The notes under the pieces were generated by a model. The model was not told the origin of the DNA. It saw only the letters and a list, made by a program, of their open reading frames with translations, and ran no database searches. Both the position numbers and the translations under genes were made by a program. Shown piece by piece: positions 9,391 to 18,654 of a stretch of DNA of 64,000 nucleotides (within the stretch, counting starts at the first letter, position 1; the number at the start of each line of letters is the position of its first letter). The DNA is from Streptococcus sanguinis. GTDB taxonomy: Bacteria > Bacillota > Bacilli > Lactobacillales > Streptococcaceae. The stretch spans positions 1,054,001 to 1,118,000 of the forward strand of contig CP040556.1 in NCBI GenBank assembly GCA_013378335.1, written 5' to 3'.

Positions 9391-9419
9391 ATTATGCAAC
9401 CGTTTGCAATTTTTGTCAA
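9391..9419 (-). promoter_or_regulatory. malX promoter with an operator between -35 and -10
   Basis: On the minus strand TTGACA (9414-9419) and CATAAT (9391-9396) are 17 bases apart. The dyad TGCAAACGGTTGCA (9395-9408) fills the spacer. This is the operator type of LacI-family regulators such as MalR, and also resembles a cre site, so a bound repressor would block RNA polymerase. MalR identity is inferred from gene context. Confidence 0.75.
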
Positions 9420-9514
9420 GCCTTTTTTTGAAATTTTTTTAAAAATATATTAATTTTTCTAAAACTTTTCTATTTTATTTCTGTTTATTTAATCAAAGCC
9501 TATTAAAATGGCTG

Positions 9515-9526
9515 TGCAATCGCTTG
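9515..9526. promoter_or_regulatory. Second MalR/CcpA-like half-symmetric site
   Basis: GCAATCGCTTGC lies 120 bases upstream of the malX operator, and AAAACGCTTT follows at 9542. Both resemble LacI-family operators, which suggests looping or catabolite control. Apart from the uvrC promoter, I see no gene between 9356 and 9718. Confidence 0.45.
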
Positions 9527-9683
9527 CTTGATTTTGCTTAGAAAACGCTTTATTATGAAGAAAATTTTGTCTCACTCGCAATATATTTTTGGTACTTGTA
9601 TGAAGAGATGATGAGAAGTTATAGTTCATCATTACCTATGAAAAGAATCAAACTTATGATTTTCTAATAATCTAGTGTCTACC

Positions 9684-9712
9684 TGTTGAATGCTTCCCTT
9701 TTCTGCTATAAT
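9684..9712 (+). promoter_or_regulatory. uvrC promoter predicting a leaderless mRNA
   Basis: TATAAT at 9707-9712 has a weak -35 (TGTTGA, 9684-9689) at 17 bases. The expected transcription start coincides with the uvrC ATG at 9719, and there is no ribosome site before it. Confidence 0.55.
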
Positions 9713-9718
9713 AGACCT

Positions 9719-11554
9719 ATGAACAAGCTAATCCAATCAAAGCTGGAACTGTTGCCGACCAGTCCTGGCTGTTACATTCACAAAGACAAAAACGGTAGCA
9801 TCATCTATGTCGGAAAAGCCAAGAATCTTCGCAATCGGGTTCGTTCTTATTTCCGCGGTAGCCATGATACCAAGACGGAGGCTCTGGTTTCTGAGATTGA
9901 GGATTTTGAGTTTATTGTCACCGAGTCCAACATTGAGGCTTTGCTTCTGGAGATCAATCTAATCAAGGAAAACCAGCCCAAGTACAATATCATGCTCAAG
10001 GACGATAAGTCCTATCCATTTATTAAGATTACCAACGAAACCTATCCGCGCCTAATCATCACGCGCCAAGTCAAAAAAGACGGCGGACTTTATTTTGGCC
10101 CTTATCCGGATGTCGGTGCGGCCAATGAAATCAAGCGTCTTTTAGATCGGCTCTTTCCTTTTCGCAAGTGTACCAATCCACCTGAAAAGGTCTGCTTTTA
10201 CTACCATCTGGGGCAGTGCAAGGCCCACACTATTTGCCAGGCAGACAGCCAGTATTTCAAGGAGCTAGCCCAGGAAGTAGCAGCCTTTCTCAAGGGTCAG
10301 GATGACCAGATTATTGAGGATTTACGGGGGAAAATGGCTGGCGCAGCACAAGCTATGGAGTTTGAAAAGGCAGCGGAGTACCGCGACTTGATTCAGTCCA
10401 TTGGCACCCTGCGAACCAAGCAGCGGGTTATGGCTAAGGATCTGCAGAATCGTGATGTTTTTGGCTACTATGTGGATAAGGGCTGGATGTGCGTACAGGT
10501 CTTCTTTGTCCGTCAGGGCAAGCTAATCGAACGTGATGTCAACCTTTTTCCCTATTACAATGATCCGGATGAAGATTTTCTGACCTATATCGGCCAGTTC
10601 TACCAGGAAAAGTCCCATCTCAAGCCCAATGAAATTTTGATTCCGGCAGATATTGACGAAGAAGCTGTCCGAGCCATGGTCGATACCAAGGTGCTTAAGC
10701 CACAGCGAGGCGAGAAGAAGCAGTTGGTCAATCTGGCTATCAAAAACGCCCGAGTCAGTCTTCAGCAGAAATTTGACCTCTTGGAGAAATCTATTGAAAA
10801 GACTCAAGGGGCTATCGAGAATCTAGGGCAGCTCCTTAACATTCCGACACCTGTTCGTATTGAGTCTTTTGATAACTCCAACATCATGGGGACCAGTCCT
10901 GTATCGGCTATGGTGGTCTTTGTCAATGGTAAACCAAGCAAGAAGGATTATCGCAAGTATAAGATTAAGACTGTGGTAGGACCTGATGACTACGCAAGTA
11001 TGCGTGAGGTCATCAAGCGGCGCTATAGTCGGGTGATTCGGGATGGACTGACTCCGCCTGATTTGATTGTCATTGACGGTGGACAGGGCCAGGTCAATGT
11101 CGCTAAGGAAGTAATCCAGGAGCAGTTGGGATTGGATATTCCTATCGCTGGACTGCAAAAAAATGACAAGCACCAGACCCATGAATTGCTCTTTGGTGAC
11201 CCTCTGCAGGTTGTAGAATTATCCCGCAATTCGCAGGAATTTTTCCTACTCCAGCGTATCCAAGATGAGGTCCACCGCTTTGCTATTACCTTCCACCGCC
11301 AGCTCCGGTCTAAAAATTCCTTCTCATCGCAACTAGATGGCATTGAAGGCTTGGGACCAAAACGCAAGCAAAATCTTATGAAACACTTCAAATCGCTAAC
11401 CAAGATTAAAGAAGCCAGTGTTGACCAAATTGTTGAAGTCGGCGTACCACGAGCAGTGGCAGAAGCAGTGCGGGAGAAGTTGAATTCGAAAACTCAGGAG
11501 CAGGAACAAGCACAGTTGCGAGAGGTGGCGGAGCCACAAATAGGTTTGGAGTAG
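9719..11554 (+). CDS. uvrC: Excinuclease ABC subunit C
   Basis: 611 residues. The order is GIY-YIG nuclease (residues 10-95, [20 protein letters not shown]), Cys cluster, UVR domain near 200, RNase H-like nuclease ([32 protein letters not shown]) and C-terminal helix-hairpin-helix ([16 protein letters not shown]). UvrC makes both incisions in nucleotide excision repair. Met 9719 is chosen because family proteins start there and the -10 box lies just upstream; an in-frame ATG 33 bases earlier overlaps the promoter. Confidence 0.96.
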   Translation: MNKLIQSKLELLPTSPGCYIHKDKNGSIIYVGKAKNLRNRVRSYFRGSHDTKTEALVSEIEDFEFIVTESNIEALLLEINLIKENQPKYNIMLKDDKSYPFIKITNETYPRLIITRQVKKDGGLYFGPYPDVGAANEIKRLLDRLFPFRKCTNPPEKVCFYYHLGQCKAHTICQADSQYFKELAQEVAAFLKGQDDQIIEDLRGKMAGAAQAMEFEKAAEYRDLIQSIGTLRTKQRVMAKDLQNRDVFGYYVDKGWMCVQVFFVRQGKLIERDVNLFPYYNDPDEDFLTYIGQFYQEKSHLKPNEILIPADIDEEAVRAMVDTKVLKPQRGEKKQLVNLAIKNARVSLQQKFDLLEKSIEKTQGAIENLGQLLNIPTPVRIESFDNSNIMGTSPVSAMVVFVNGKPSKKDYRKYKIKTVVGPDDYASMREVIKRRYSRVIRDGLTPPDLIVIDGGQGQVNVAKEVIQEQLGLDIPIAGLQKNDKHQTHELLFGDPLQVVELSRNSQEFFLLQRIQDEVHRFAITFHRQLRSKNSFSSQLDGIEGLGPKRKQNLMKHFKSLTKIKEASVDQIVEVGVPRAVAEAVREKLNSKTQEQEQAQLREVAEPQIGLE

Positions 11555-11681
11555 ATGGGATTTTTTAATCATTAAGTGATTAAAAAATAAAACAATATAT
11601 CTGGTATAAAAAACTGCTAAAAGTGTAAAAGGAATAATAATTATGGTAAACTAGAGGCAGCAAAAGAATGCGAGGTGTAAA

Positions 11682-12113
11682 ATGGCAAGCGATGCAGAAT
11701 TAAAAAGTCAGTATTACAGTGTCAAAGCGGATCTAGACCGTTACCGGAGAGTACGTGATGGTATTTCCAGTCATCGGCTAGATTACAAACGTTCTACTTC
11801 AGATATGGAAGATTATATCAGCTATATTGAGAGTATTGTTAATACCATTGATAGTGAAAGTGGTTATTTTTACTTGGAGTCAGCTTCGAGCAAATTAAAA
11901 GAGCATAAGCAAGTCCTACAGGATTATGTAGACTTTGTGCAGAATTCTAATTCGTCCTTTATAAGCCTTTATAATGATGTTGTAGCCAAGATTAGCTCTT
12001 TAGAATCTCAGCTAGAAAGTATTAAAACAGAGTACAATAAAGGCAAGAAGCACTTCAATAGACTTGGTTTGGATGAAAATCCGCTTGATTTTTTTGGAGG
12101 AGGCATCTTTTAA
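11682..12113 (+). CDS. Type VII secretion-associated helical protein (DUF5082-like)
   Basis: 143 residues, strongly helical and rich in Ser/Tyr/Leu, with coiled-coil heptads (about 10-40 and 75-125) and a Gly-rich end (FFGGGIF). This fits the DUF5082 family of small partners at the head of LXG toxin loci. Such proteins are thought to pair with the toxin N-terminus for export by EssC. GAGGTG precedes the ATG. It abuts the next gene. The family call is from overall pattern, not a search. Confidence 0.65.
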   Translation: MASDAELKSQYYSVKADLDRYRRVRDGISSHRLDYKRSTSDMEDYISYIESIVNTIDSESGYFYLESASSKLKEHKQVLQDYVDFVQNSNSSFISLYNDVVAKISSLESQLESIKTEYNKGKKHFNRLGLDENPLDFFGGGIF

Positions 12114-12449
12114 ATGGATACAAATATCAATAGCATTCAAGATAGATTTTCTCATGATACAATTCGTTATGATGATGGAGAACTAAGGAATATCATCTCT
12201 CATCTTAAGACGCTCCATGATTTAATCAATACAACTATTCCTTCTCAAGTTAACACCTTGGCACAAAAAGATTCGCTCTGGTCGGGTGAGACTAAGGAAC
12301 AGTATTTGGGACTTAAGGACTTCATTGAACAGTATCAGGCAGATTTTGCAGAAGCAGTAGGAAAGCTTCACGAAGCTACTGACGGCTTAGAAACTCTCTT
12401 TTATCACATCAAAGATGCACAAGTACTGAAGGATATAGAAAGCAAATGA
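12114..12449 (+). CDS. WXG100-like small protein (DUF5344/YwqI-like)
   Basis: 111 residues of helix-turn-helix hairpin type. The turn has the WxG motif (KDSLWSGETKEQY, near residue 58), the hallmark of ESAT-6/WXG100 secretion partners. The ATG lies directly after the upstream stop, and its stop overlaps the next start by four bases. It is predicted to form a complex with the toxin N-terminus during type VII export. Confidence 0.7.
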   Translation: MDTNINSIQDRFSHDTIRYDDGELRNIISHLKTLHDLINTTIPSQVNTLAQKDSLWSGETKEQYLGLKDFIEQYQADFAEAVGKLHEATDGLETLFYHIKDAQVLKDIESK

Positions 12450-13141
12450 TATTTACACTAGAATCTTTATATGCTCTGCATATGCTGAATTATAATGGTT
12501 ACTCTGAGGATTTGTTTCTGCTTCCTCTTCCAGAACTTACCGATGAGGAGAAGCCTGTGCAGCTCAAGCAGATACTGGAAAAAGGTTTTTCTGACCTCCA
12601 GTCTATGGGGCTTATTGATGAAAATAGTGATCCGACAACAGCCTGCATGGCCAAAGCTGTCTATCTTCAAAAGTACCAAGAGGCCTATTCTCACTGCGAA
12701 GTAGATGATAAGTATTTTTGTGCCCAGTTAGTAGACTCCAATCGTTGGTATCATATCGTCATTGAAAAAGTAGACAAAAACGCCTATAGATTGGATCGTA
12801 TACATAGCTTCCAATTTTTAGGTACGGTTATAAAGGAGCATCTCTTCTTGAGTGAGAAGATACCAGAACGAGATCCCAATCCAGCAGCGGCGGAATGGAG
12901 AGCCTATTCTGAAGAGAGATTGATTATCTACTATGGTAAAGCCCCTGCTTTGAGAATTACGTCATACTCAGGACAAAATAAATCCAGAGATTATCTTTAT
13001 CTGAATGCGCCTTCGGCTATCTATCAGTATGATGTTCTTGAGCAGAGAATCCGCTCTATCAGTACTGACGAGTTAAAGAAAGAAATCATCAACCAGTTGA
13101 AAGTGAGGATACAACCATGCCAAAAATTAGTATTTCCTTAA
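12446..13141 (+). CDS. Type VII locus protein, possibly EspG/DUF5081-like chaperone
   Basis: 231 residues, no signal peptide or membrane span, mixed alpha/beta. Features are FTLESLYALHMLNYNGY at the start and a mid-protein beta-rich part. Its size, fold type and place between WXG100 partners and toxin match cytosolic EspG-like (DUF5081) proteins of Firmicute type VII loci, which may chaperone substrates. It overlaps both neighbours, so it is translationally coupled. The call is from context and style only. Confidence 0.45.
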   Translation: MIFTLESLYALHMLNYNGYSEDLFLLPLPELTDEEKPVQLKQILEKGFSDLQSMGLIDENSDPTTACMAKAVYLQKYQEAYSHCEVDDKYFCAQLVDSNRWYHIVIEKVDKNAYRLDRIHSFQFLGTVIKEHLFLSEKIPERDPNPAAAEWRAYSEERLIIYYGKAPALRITSYSGQNKSRDYLYLNAPSAIYQYDVLEQRIRSISTDELKKEIINQLKVRIQPCQKLVFP

Positions 13142-13596
13142 CAGAACAGGAGGAATTACTGTTAGCATCCCGTGAGCTAGCAACAAGCTCTAGCCAGCTA
13201 ACAACTCAATTGCAAGGTCTGATTGATAAAATTCCTGCTGTATGTAAAGAAGGATCTCTCCAATCTCGTCTGGGTGAACTTCCTCTCAATCATTTCACTG
13301 CAAAAGCGCAGACTTTTCAGGCGCTAACAGAGCTTCTTTTTCACCATATACAGGCAACCTACCGTGGCTTTATCGATACTGATAAACTTTTAGCAGCGGA
13401 TATTGTCAATGCGGCCTTGGTAGATCCAAACCTAGATTCTGAAACTCGTCAAGCCTTAGAGCAGGATCCTCAGAAAGCTTTTGAGTTGACACGTGATGGT
13501 TTGAAAAAAGATCAAGCAGCGCCAGACTATAAAGGACCTAAGTCAGAGGAAGCCATACTTTATAGTGGTCAGACTTCTCAGGGAGGTGCTTCATGA
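13117..13596 (+). CDS. Type VII locus hypothetical protein
   Basis: 159 residues, helical N-terminal two thirds (heptad-like Leu/Gln around residues 10-80) and a hydrophilic tail rich in Lys/Asp/Ser. I do not recognise a family. It overlaps the upstream gene by 25 bases and the toxin start by four (ATGA), so it is made with the toxin. It is possibly another export partner. Confidence 0.55.
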   Translation: MPKISISLTEQEELLLASRELATSSSQLTTQLQGLIDKIPAVCKEGSLQSRLGELPLNHFTAKAQTFQALTELLFHHIQATYRGFIDTDKLLAADIVNAALVDPNLDSETRQALEQDPQKAFELTRDGLKKDQAAPDYKGPKSEEAILYSGQTSQGGAS

Positions 13597-15725
13597 CAGA
13601 GTACTATACTAATAAAAGCGACTTAGAGCAGGGGAAGCGGATTGGTTGGTTTGAGGATAATGTTAGTCAAGTCAAGGATCTACTTAAAGATATTTCTGAA
13701 ACAGCTGAAATCGTCAAGAATAATGATTTATCTCATCTTTATATTGCTCAAGGTGGCGCGACCCTAGGCAAAGATATGCCAGAAAAAACATTCGTTGATT
13801 CTGAACATAGAATCTTAGACATGATGGAAGAGATGAAACGGGTGCATCGGGAGATTGTCCAAAACATTGAGAACAAGTACATAAGTGGTTTGGAAGATGC
13901 GATGGAGGCTCTGAATAAGATCAATGAAGGGAAGAATAAATATAAGTCTGAGCACCTGACCTATGAAGAAACGTACACCTATCAGACATCTTATCAGACA
14001 GGCTATGGCATACAGACAGCTAAGGGCAAACGTAAAGCCTATTACAGCCTGTCCGATATCTTGAACAGCGATAAGAGCCCTATCTCATCAGCTGCAGCTA
14101 AATATCAGGATAAGCTCAAGGTCGCCAAAGAAAACCTTGCAAAGCTGGAAGCGGAAGACAAGGAGACCTATGATAAAGTCAAAGACCTGTCTGAGAAAGA
14201 GCTAGTTGAGACTTTCTTCCCTACAGAACTAGGTGAATACAAACGTCTTAAATCTACTTGGTCAAAGGATAATGAATGGTGGCTAGGTTGGGTGGATATA
14301 GGTGTCAAGGTCGTTGGAACAGCAGCCTTGGTTGTCGGAACATTCGCATCTGGTGGAACTTTAGCTCCAGTAGCTTTGGGTCTGGGAACAGCCCTTCTAG
14401 GTGGAGAAGCAGCTTATCGCGCTATCTCCGGAGAAACCATTACAGGCGATGTCCTAACGAATGAGCAGAGAATATGGGCCGGCGCAGAGGCAGTTACTAC
14501 TCTTGTATCAGGCGGTCTTGGTTCCTATCTGAAGGGAGCTAGTATTGCAGAACGGACAGTCTCCCAAGGCTTGCTCAATGCGGATAAGGTTGCTCGTTTA
14601 GGAGCTAATGCCTATGATGTTGCCCAGTTTGGCCATGACTTTATCGAAGATCCGCAAATGGCCCTGACTAACCTAGCAACCAGTCAGCTAATCGGTAGAA
14701 CGGTGGGGCATCTTGGCCAGCGCTTTCAGACTTATCGAGCTAGTAAAGCAGCAGATGTTAATCTGGGAAGCGGAAAGGCAGCTTCCTACAAAGGAAGTAT
14801 TCGGGAACGACTAGGTAATTCTTGGACAAATGTCAAGACCAAGGTCGGAAATGTCCGAGCCCAAGCTAGTCAGGGTTGGGATGACTTCAAAATGAAGACT
14901 GCCAATAAGATGAATCAAACTCTTGCCTCAGGAGGAGAGAAGCTATCTAAGAACTTGGATAACCTTAATGCGAAATGGGGAGCTCAAAAGCAAAACTTCC
15001 AGAGAAATCTGACGGCTATGCAAGGAGGTCTTGTTCCTGAGTTTCAGTTGGCAGGAGGTGCCCCAGGCATTGGAGTCAACCCTAATTTCTCTGAAAGTAT
15101 GGAAAACTTATCTCAAAAGATCCAGCAGTTTTCTGTCAAGCGCAGACAGCAGATTCAGGATTTTGAGGGTGTTGGAGGAAATAGTAGTTCAAAACATTTG
15201 CTTAATAAAGATGGTATATTTGATAATCCTGAGCTTGAAGAAAGATATCAAAAGTATGTTCAGGGTAAACAAAAGCTTGGTATTGAAGCTGATAAAATTC
15301 GAGACCGGTTGGATTGGAAAGAGGCAAGTGATTATTATACTCAAAATTCCCCTATTGCTCGCGGGAACAGGTTTAATGAGACTGTTAAAGAAAGTGATTT
15401 GTATCAATATCATGAAGTGAATTTAGAGAGCGGAAAACGTCTAGATTCTTACGATCCTGATTTTGGGGAGATCATATCTCGTAAAGCTACAGATTTAGAT
15501 AAGATTCAGGAGAAGACATTTAGAGGGTATTTAGAAGAAATTCACGATAAATATTCTGTTGGCGAAACTATTCGTTCAAACGCATATCCAGAGCTGGATG
15601 GTTTAAAGTTAGAAGGTAAATATATACTGGAAATTCCTGCAAGTAATAGATTTTTGCCGGATATTGAAAGGTATAAAAACATTGCAAGAGAATACAATGT
15701 CGAATTAAGATTTACGGAGGAATAG
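13593..15725 (+). CDS. LXG-like polymorphic toxin secreted by type VII system
   Basis: 710 residues. The helical N-terminal trafficking region (1-220) is followed by a glycine/alanine-rich pre-toxin TG-like segment (about 228-295; GTFASGGTLAPVALGLG, RAISGETITGDVLTNEQR) and a Gln/Lys linker. The C-terminal domain (about 600-710) contains GKRLDSYDP, GEIISRKATDL, KYSVGE and LEIPASN. The spaced Asp, Glu and Lys in that domain resemble a restriction-endonuclease-fold nuclease toxin, which is an inference. It is followed at two bases by a candidate immunity gene. It likely kills competing bacteria after EssC-dependent export. Confidence 0.75.
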   Translation: MTEYYTNKSDLEQGKRIGWFEDNVSQVKDLLKDISETAEIVKNNDLSHLYIAQGGATLGKDMPEKTFVDSEHRILDMMEEMKRVHREIVQNIENKYISGLEDAMEALNKINEGKNKYKSEHLTYEETYTYQTSYQTGYGIQTAKGKRKAYYSLSDILNSDKSPISSAAAKYQDKLKVAKENLAKLEAEDKETYDKVKDLSEKELVETFFPTELGEYKRLKSTWSKDNEWWLGWVDIGVKVVGTAALVVGTFASGGTLAPVALGLGTALLGGEAAYRAISGETITGDVLTNEQRIWAGAEAVTTLVSGGLGSYLKGASIAERTVSQGLLNADKVARLGANAYDVAQFGHDFIEDPQMALTNLATSQLIGRTVGHLGQRFQTYRASKAADVNLGSGKAASYKGSIRERLGNSWTNVKTKVGNVRAQASQGWDDFKMKTANKMNQTLASGGEKLSKNLDNLNAKWGAQKQNFQRNLTAMQGGLVPEFQLAGGAPGIGVNPNFSESMENLSQKIQQFSVKRRQQIQDFEGVGGNSSSKHLLNKDGIFDNPELEERYQKYVQGKQKLGIEADKIRDRLDWKEASDYYTQNSPIARGNRFNETVKESDLYQYHEVNLESGKRLDSYDPDFGEIISRKATDLDKIQEKTFRGYLEEIHDKYSVGETIRSNAYPELDGLKLEGKYILEIPASNRFLPDIERYKNIAREYNVELRFTEE

Positions 15726-15726
15726 A

Positions 15727-16200
15727 ATGGTATTGAACCCAAAAGTTGAAAAAGCTTTAAAGGAAATTAATTTTGTAGAAAGGTATGAGAATATTTCTAA
15801 AAAATACAGTAGGGAAAGAACTCCAAAAGGAGAGGAATTAGATTATTTTGATGGCGATTTTCTGATGGAGATTGTGGAATTATTAGGCTACAAAGTTCAT
15901 TATGATAAACGAGAACATTTTTTCTATATTGATTTGGAATCAGTCGAAAAATTTCAATTTGGTTTTCATTTTGCTCTTAAATCAGGTAGACTAGAATTGA
16001 TTTGGGTTGTTTATGAAGAAGATGAAGTGCTCCTTGGGTCTCCTTGGACTAGATATGCTAGGTTGATGATTGATCGTGATTATATTATAAAACAACCAAT
16101 TATTTCCGACTACGTTGATTTTCGGGATGTCATGAAAATCGCTTTTGAAATGTATGAAGATTTTAAGCAAGCATTTTTGAAGATTGCTGAAAAGCAATAA
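15727..16200 (+). CDS. Candidate immunity protein for the adjacent toxin
   Basis: 157 residues, cytosolic, acidic, no signal peptide. It starts one base after the toxin stop and ATGG follows GGAGGAAT. Size and position are those of a cognate immunity protein that would bind the toxin C-terminal domain. No family recognised; AT-rich composition matches the toxin tip, as expected for an exchangeable toxin/immunity module. Confidence 0.7.
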   Translation: MVLNPKVEKALKEINFVERYENISKKYSRERTPKGEELDYFDGDFLMEIVELLGYKVHYDKREHFFYIDLESVEKFQFGFHFALKSGRLELIWVVYEEDEVLLGSPWTRYARLMIDRDYIIKQPIISDYVDFRDVMKIAFEMYEDFKQAFLKIAEKQ

Positions 16201-16238
16201 TTTTAAAAATTACAATTAACTCTAAGTTTATTTTAGTC

Positions 16239-16418
16239 ATGAAAACAGTAGATATAATAATCAAATACATTACAAATAAAACAATGACATATAAGGTACT
16301 AAGAGAGTTTACTCCATTCTCTTTAAGTGAAATAAAGTCTAGAATAGAAAAACACAAACCGGTAATGTCAGTCAATGATTTGAAACTAGATGAATTTGAA
16401 TCGGTTACACTAAACTAG
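16239..16418 (+). pseudogene. Small ORF truncated by IS3-family insertion
   Basis: An ATG at 16239 opens 59 codons (start MKTVDIIIKY). The last codons (from 16397) and the stop come from the IS left end. The native C-terminus is not found in frame beyond the IS right end at 17616. It is probably a small protein of the toxin/immunity region whose end was lost. Confidence 0.45.
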
Positions 16419-16464
16419 ACAGATTTTATAAAGTGTTCTACACTAAAGAAAAGAGGAGAACAAT

Positions 16465-16755
16465 ATGTCTAGAAAAACTCGCCGTCACTTCACAGATGAC
16501 TTCAAACAACAAATCGTTGATCTTCATAATGCTGGTATGAAACGTAGTGAGCTTATCAAAGAATATGATTTAACACCTTCTACCTTTGATAAGTGGGTCA
16601 AACAGGCAAGAACGACTGGTTCCTTTAAGTCTGTTGATAATCTCACCGATGAACAACGTGAGCTCATTGCTCTTAGGAAGCAAAATAAAGAGCTTGAAAT
16701 GCAATTAGATATCTTAAAGCAAGCAGCAGTGATTATGGCACAAAAAGGGAAGTAA
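16465..16755 (+). CDS. IS3-family OrfA (transposase helix-turn-helix subunit)
   Basis: 96 residues: HTH_Tnp_1 domain (RRHFTDDFKQQIVDLH, then YDLTPSTFDKWVKQA) and a leucine-zipper tail (LRKQNKELEMQLDILKQA). It binds the IS ends. A run AAAAAGGG near 16742-16749 is the likely -1 slip site for OrfAB. GAGGAG is upstream. It is identical in sequence to OrfA of copy 2. Confidence 0.93.
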   Translation: MSRKTRRHFTDDFKQQIVDLHNAGMKRSELIKEYDLTPSTFDKWVKQARTTGSFKSVDNLTDEQRELIALRKQNKELEMQLDILKQAAVIMAQKGK

Positions 16756-16790
16756 TCACTGCTAATAAGGATAAATATTGCATTTAAGCC

Positions 16791-17570
16791 ATGTGTCGTT
16801 GCTTGAACATCCCTCGTGCTAGCTATTACTACAAAGCCATAGAACCAAAGTCTGAGGCAGAGCTTGAAGAAATGATTAAAACCATTTTCCGTGAGAGCAA
16901 GTCTAGATATGGTGCTAGAAAACTCAAGAAATGTCTGGAAAACGAAGGGATTATCTTGTCTCGTCGGCGGATTCGTCGCATCATGAAGCGATTGAATCTC
17001 GTATCCGTCTACCAGAAGGCTGCCTTCAAATCGAATTCTAAAGGGAAAAATGAAGCACCTATTCCAAACCTATTGGCTCGACAATTTGACCAAGAAAAGC
17101 CACTTGAAGCAATTGTAACAGATTTGACCTACGTCCGTGTTGGAAATCGTTGGGCTTATGTTTGTTTGATCATTGACCTCTTCAACCGTGAAATTATTGG
17201 TCTGTCAGTTGGGTGGCACAAGACTGCAGAGCTCGTCAAACAAGCCATTCAAAGCATTCCTTACGCGCTTACCAAAGTCAAGCTGTTCCATTCTGACCGT
17301 GGTAAGGAGTTTGATAACCAGCTGATTGATGAGATGCTAGAGGCATTTGGCATCGCTCGGTCTCTAAGTCAAGCAGCTTGTCCCTATGACAACGCCGTTT
17401 CTGAGAGTACTTACCGTGCCTTCAAACTCGAGTTTGTCAACCGAGAAACCTTCCATTCGCTGAAAGAACTAATCCTTAAAACAAAGGACTACGTTTACTG
17501 GTGGAATCATCATCGCATTCACAGCAGTCTTAACTACCAAACTCCAATCGCTAAGCGAATCAGCTCTTAA
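16791..17570 (+). CDS. IS3-family OrfB (DDE integrase domain)
   Basis: 259 residues: HTH_21 region (SRYGARKLKKCLENEGI), then the rve integrase core with the DDE residues in TDLTYV, HSDRGKEFDN and the Glu of SESTYRAFKLE. Upstream in frame a TAA at 16785-16787 separates it from the slip site, so only stand-alone OrfB could be made. Copy 2 has TCA at that codon. Confidence 0.92.
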   Translation: MCRCLNIPRASYYYKAIEPKSEAELEEMIKTIFRESKSRYGARKLKKCLENEGIILSRRRIRRIMKRLNLVSVYQKAAFKSNSKGKNEAPIPNLLARQFDQEKPLEAIVTDLTYVRVGNRWAYVCLIIDLFNREIIGLSVGWHKTAELVKQAIQSIPYALTKVKLFHSDRGKEFDNQLIDEMLEAFGIARSLSQAACPYDNAVSESTYRAFKLEFVNRETFHSLKELILKTKDYVYWWNHHRIHSSLNYQTPIAKRISS

Positions 17571-17661
17571 CAAAAAACACTTTATAAATTTTGTATAGAA
17601 AAGTGTTGCCTTTTCAGCTAAGGTAGCTTTTTCGGCGTCCTAAGTTCAGAAGGGAATCAAA

Positions 17662-18150
17662 ATGAAATTTACTCTTAATCTAAATCTTTTGCAATTTATG
17701 CAAAAATTAACAGAATCGCTAGAAGGATATATAGGTAATTCGGATTATAAGGAATTTGTGTGTGAAACGTTAGAAATTGCAGGCGGGTTTATTGATAGGC
17801 TTAGTGAGTCTGACCCAGGTTTATTGTATGATAGATTGGAAAATTTAGACGAGGAAGACATCTTAACCTATTCGGAGCTGGATAAAAGCACCGATCCAGC
17901 TGTGTGGAGATGTATTGATTCGTTCATTGCGTTAGTAGTTTATCATTCATACAAAGCAGTTGGACAGCGGTATTTGCCCCAAACCATAGAGTGTGTTGAT
18001 GAAGATACGCTCGAAGATTATTTTATTCATTATAAACAACTGGTTAAAAGGTACAATGACATTGCAAGGAGAACGAAATTGCTTGAGGAGGAGGCGAGCT
18101 TTGTAGATCCGTCTGTTAGCAGTTATTTGAAATTTTTATTTGAGGAGTAA
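17662..18150 (+). CDS. Immunity-like protein (Imm6-like)
   Basis: 162 residues, acidic, cytosolic. The central segment (WRCIDSFIALVVYHSYKAVG, then YLPQTIECVDED) resembles the second half of the Imm6 pattern seen in the next gene. AAGGGA lies before the ATG. With no toxin directly upstream, it looks like an orphan immunity gene kept for protection against rivals' LXG toxins. Confidence 0.55.
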   Translation: MKFTLNLNLLQFMQKLTESLEGYIGNSDYKEFVCETLEIAGGFIDRLSESDPGLLYDRLENLDEEDILTYSELDKSTDPAVWRCIDSFIALVVYHSYKAVGQRYLPQTIECVDEDTLEDYFIHYKQLVKRYNDIARRTKLLEEEASFVDPSVSSYLKFLFEE

Positions 18151-18160
18151 ATGCGAGCAT

Positions 18161-18646
18161 ATGAATACTAATCAACTTTACCTCATGCTGGTCTATTCAG
18201 AAGCTATCTTAAGTCATATGGAAACAGAATATAAGCCACAAATTCGAGTTGCCTTGGACGCTTGCTGGAGTTTTGTGGAGAACAGAAACAAAACGGGAAA
18301 AGAGCTTTACGGTCTGCTAGATGATGGAACTGATTTTAAGGGAATTTTCATCTACATGCAATTAGACGAGAATGAGGCTAATCTTCCATCTTGGGACAAT
18401 CTTAGCTATGCAATCGGAGCAACTGCTAAGGAAGCTTATCTGCTGGACAATCAGCAACTGCCGTCCCCTTTGGAAAATATTGATTCAATTTTAATAGACT
18501 TATTTATTGCGAATTTAAAAGAAATCAATATCAATTTTTATAATCATCTTGAAGAAATTGAAAATTTTGTGCTGATGGATTCATCGCCTTCAAAAAATAA
18601 TGCCTTGAAAAAATTAGATAGCTTAGCTTTATTAGAAGGGAGTTGA
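18161..18646 (+). CDS. Imm6-family immunity protein
   Basis: 161 residues with the Imm6 pattern: ALDACWSFVENRNKTGKELY (GLLDDGTDF follows) then LSYAIGATAKEAYLLDNQQLP. ATG 18161 is preceded by GAGGAG. Imm6 proteins neutralise polymorphic toxins of several delivery systems. It is probably an orphan immunity gene in the same cluster as its neighbours. Confidence 0.75.
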   Translation: MNTNQLYLMLVYSEAILSHMETEYKPQIRVALDACWSFVENRNKTGKELYGLLDDGTDFKGIFIYMQLDENEANLPSWDNLSYAIGATAKEAYLLDNQQLPSPLENIDSILIDLFIANLKEININFYNHLEEIENFVLMDSSPSKNNALKKLDSLALLEGS

Positions 18647-18654
18647 CGTTTGAA

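Larger units (their letters stand above)
16397..17616 (+). mobile_element. IS3-family element, copy 1 (1220 bp)
   Basis: The ends carry imperfect inverted repeats of about 40 bases, both starting TGAA and ending in TTTATAAAGTGTT internally (left from 16397, right to 17616). It carries overlapping-type orfA and orfB. A near-identical inverse copy lies at 38698-39917. The flanks (ATT left, GCT right) show no target duplication, unlike copy 2. The orfB frame has a TAA at 16785-16787 that copy 2 lacks, so the frameshifted OrfAB transposase cannot be made here. Confidence 0.9.

Noticed and set aside
11023..11403. Minus-strand frames within uvrC
   Set aside because: Antisense shadows of a strongly conserved gene.
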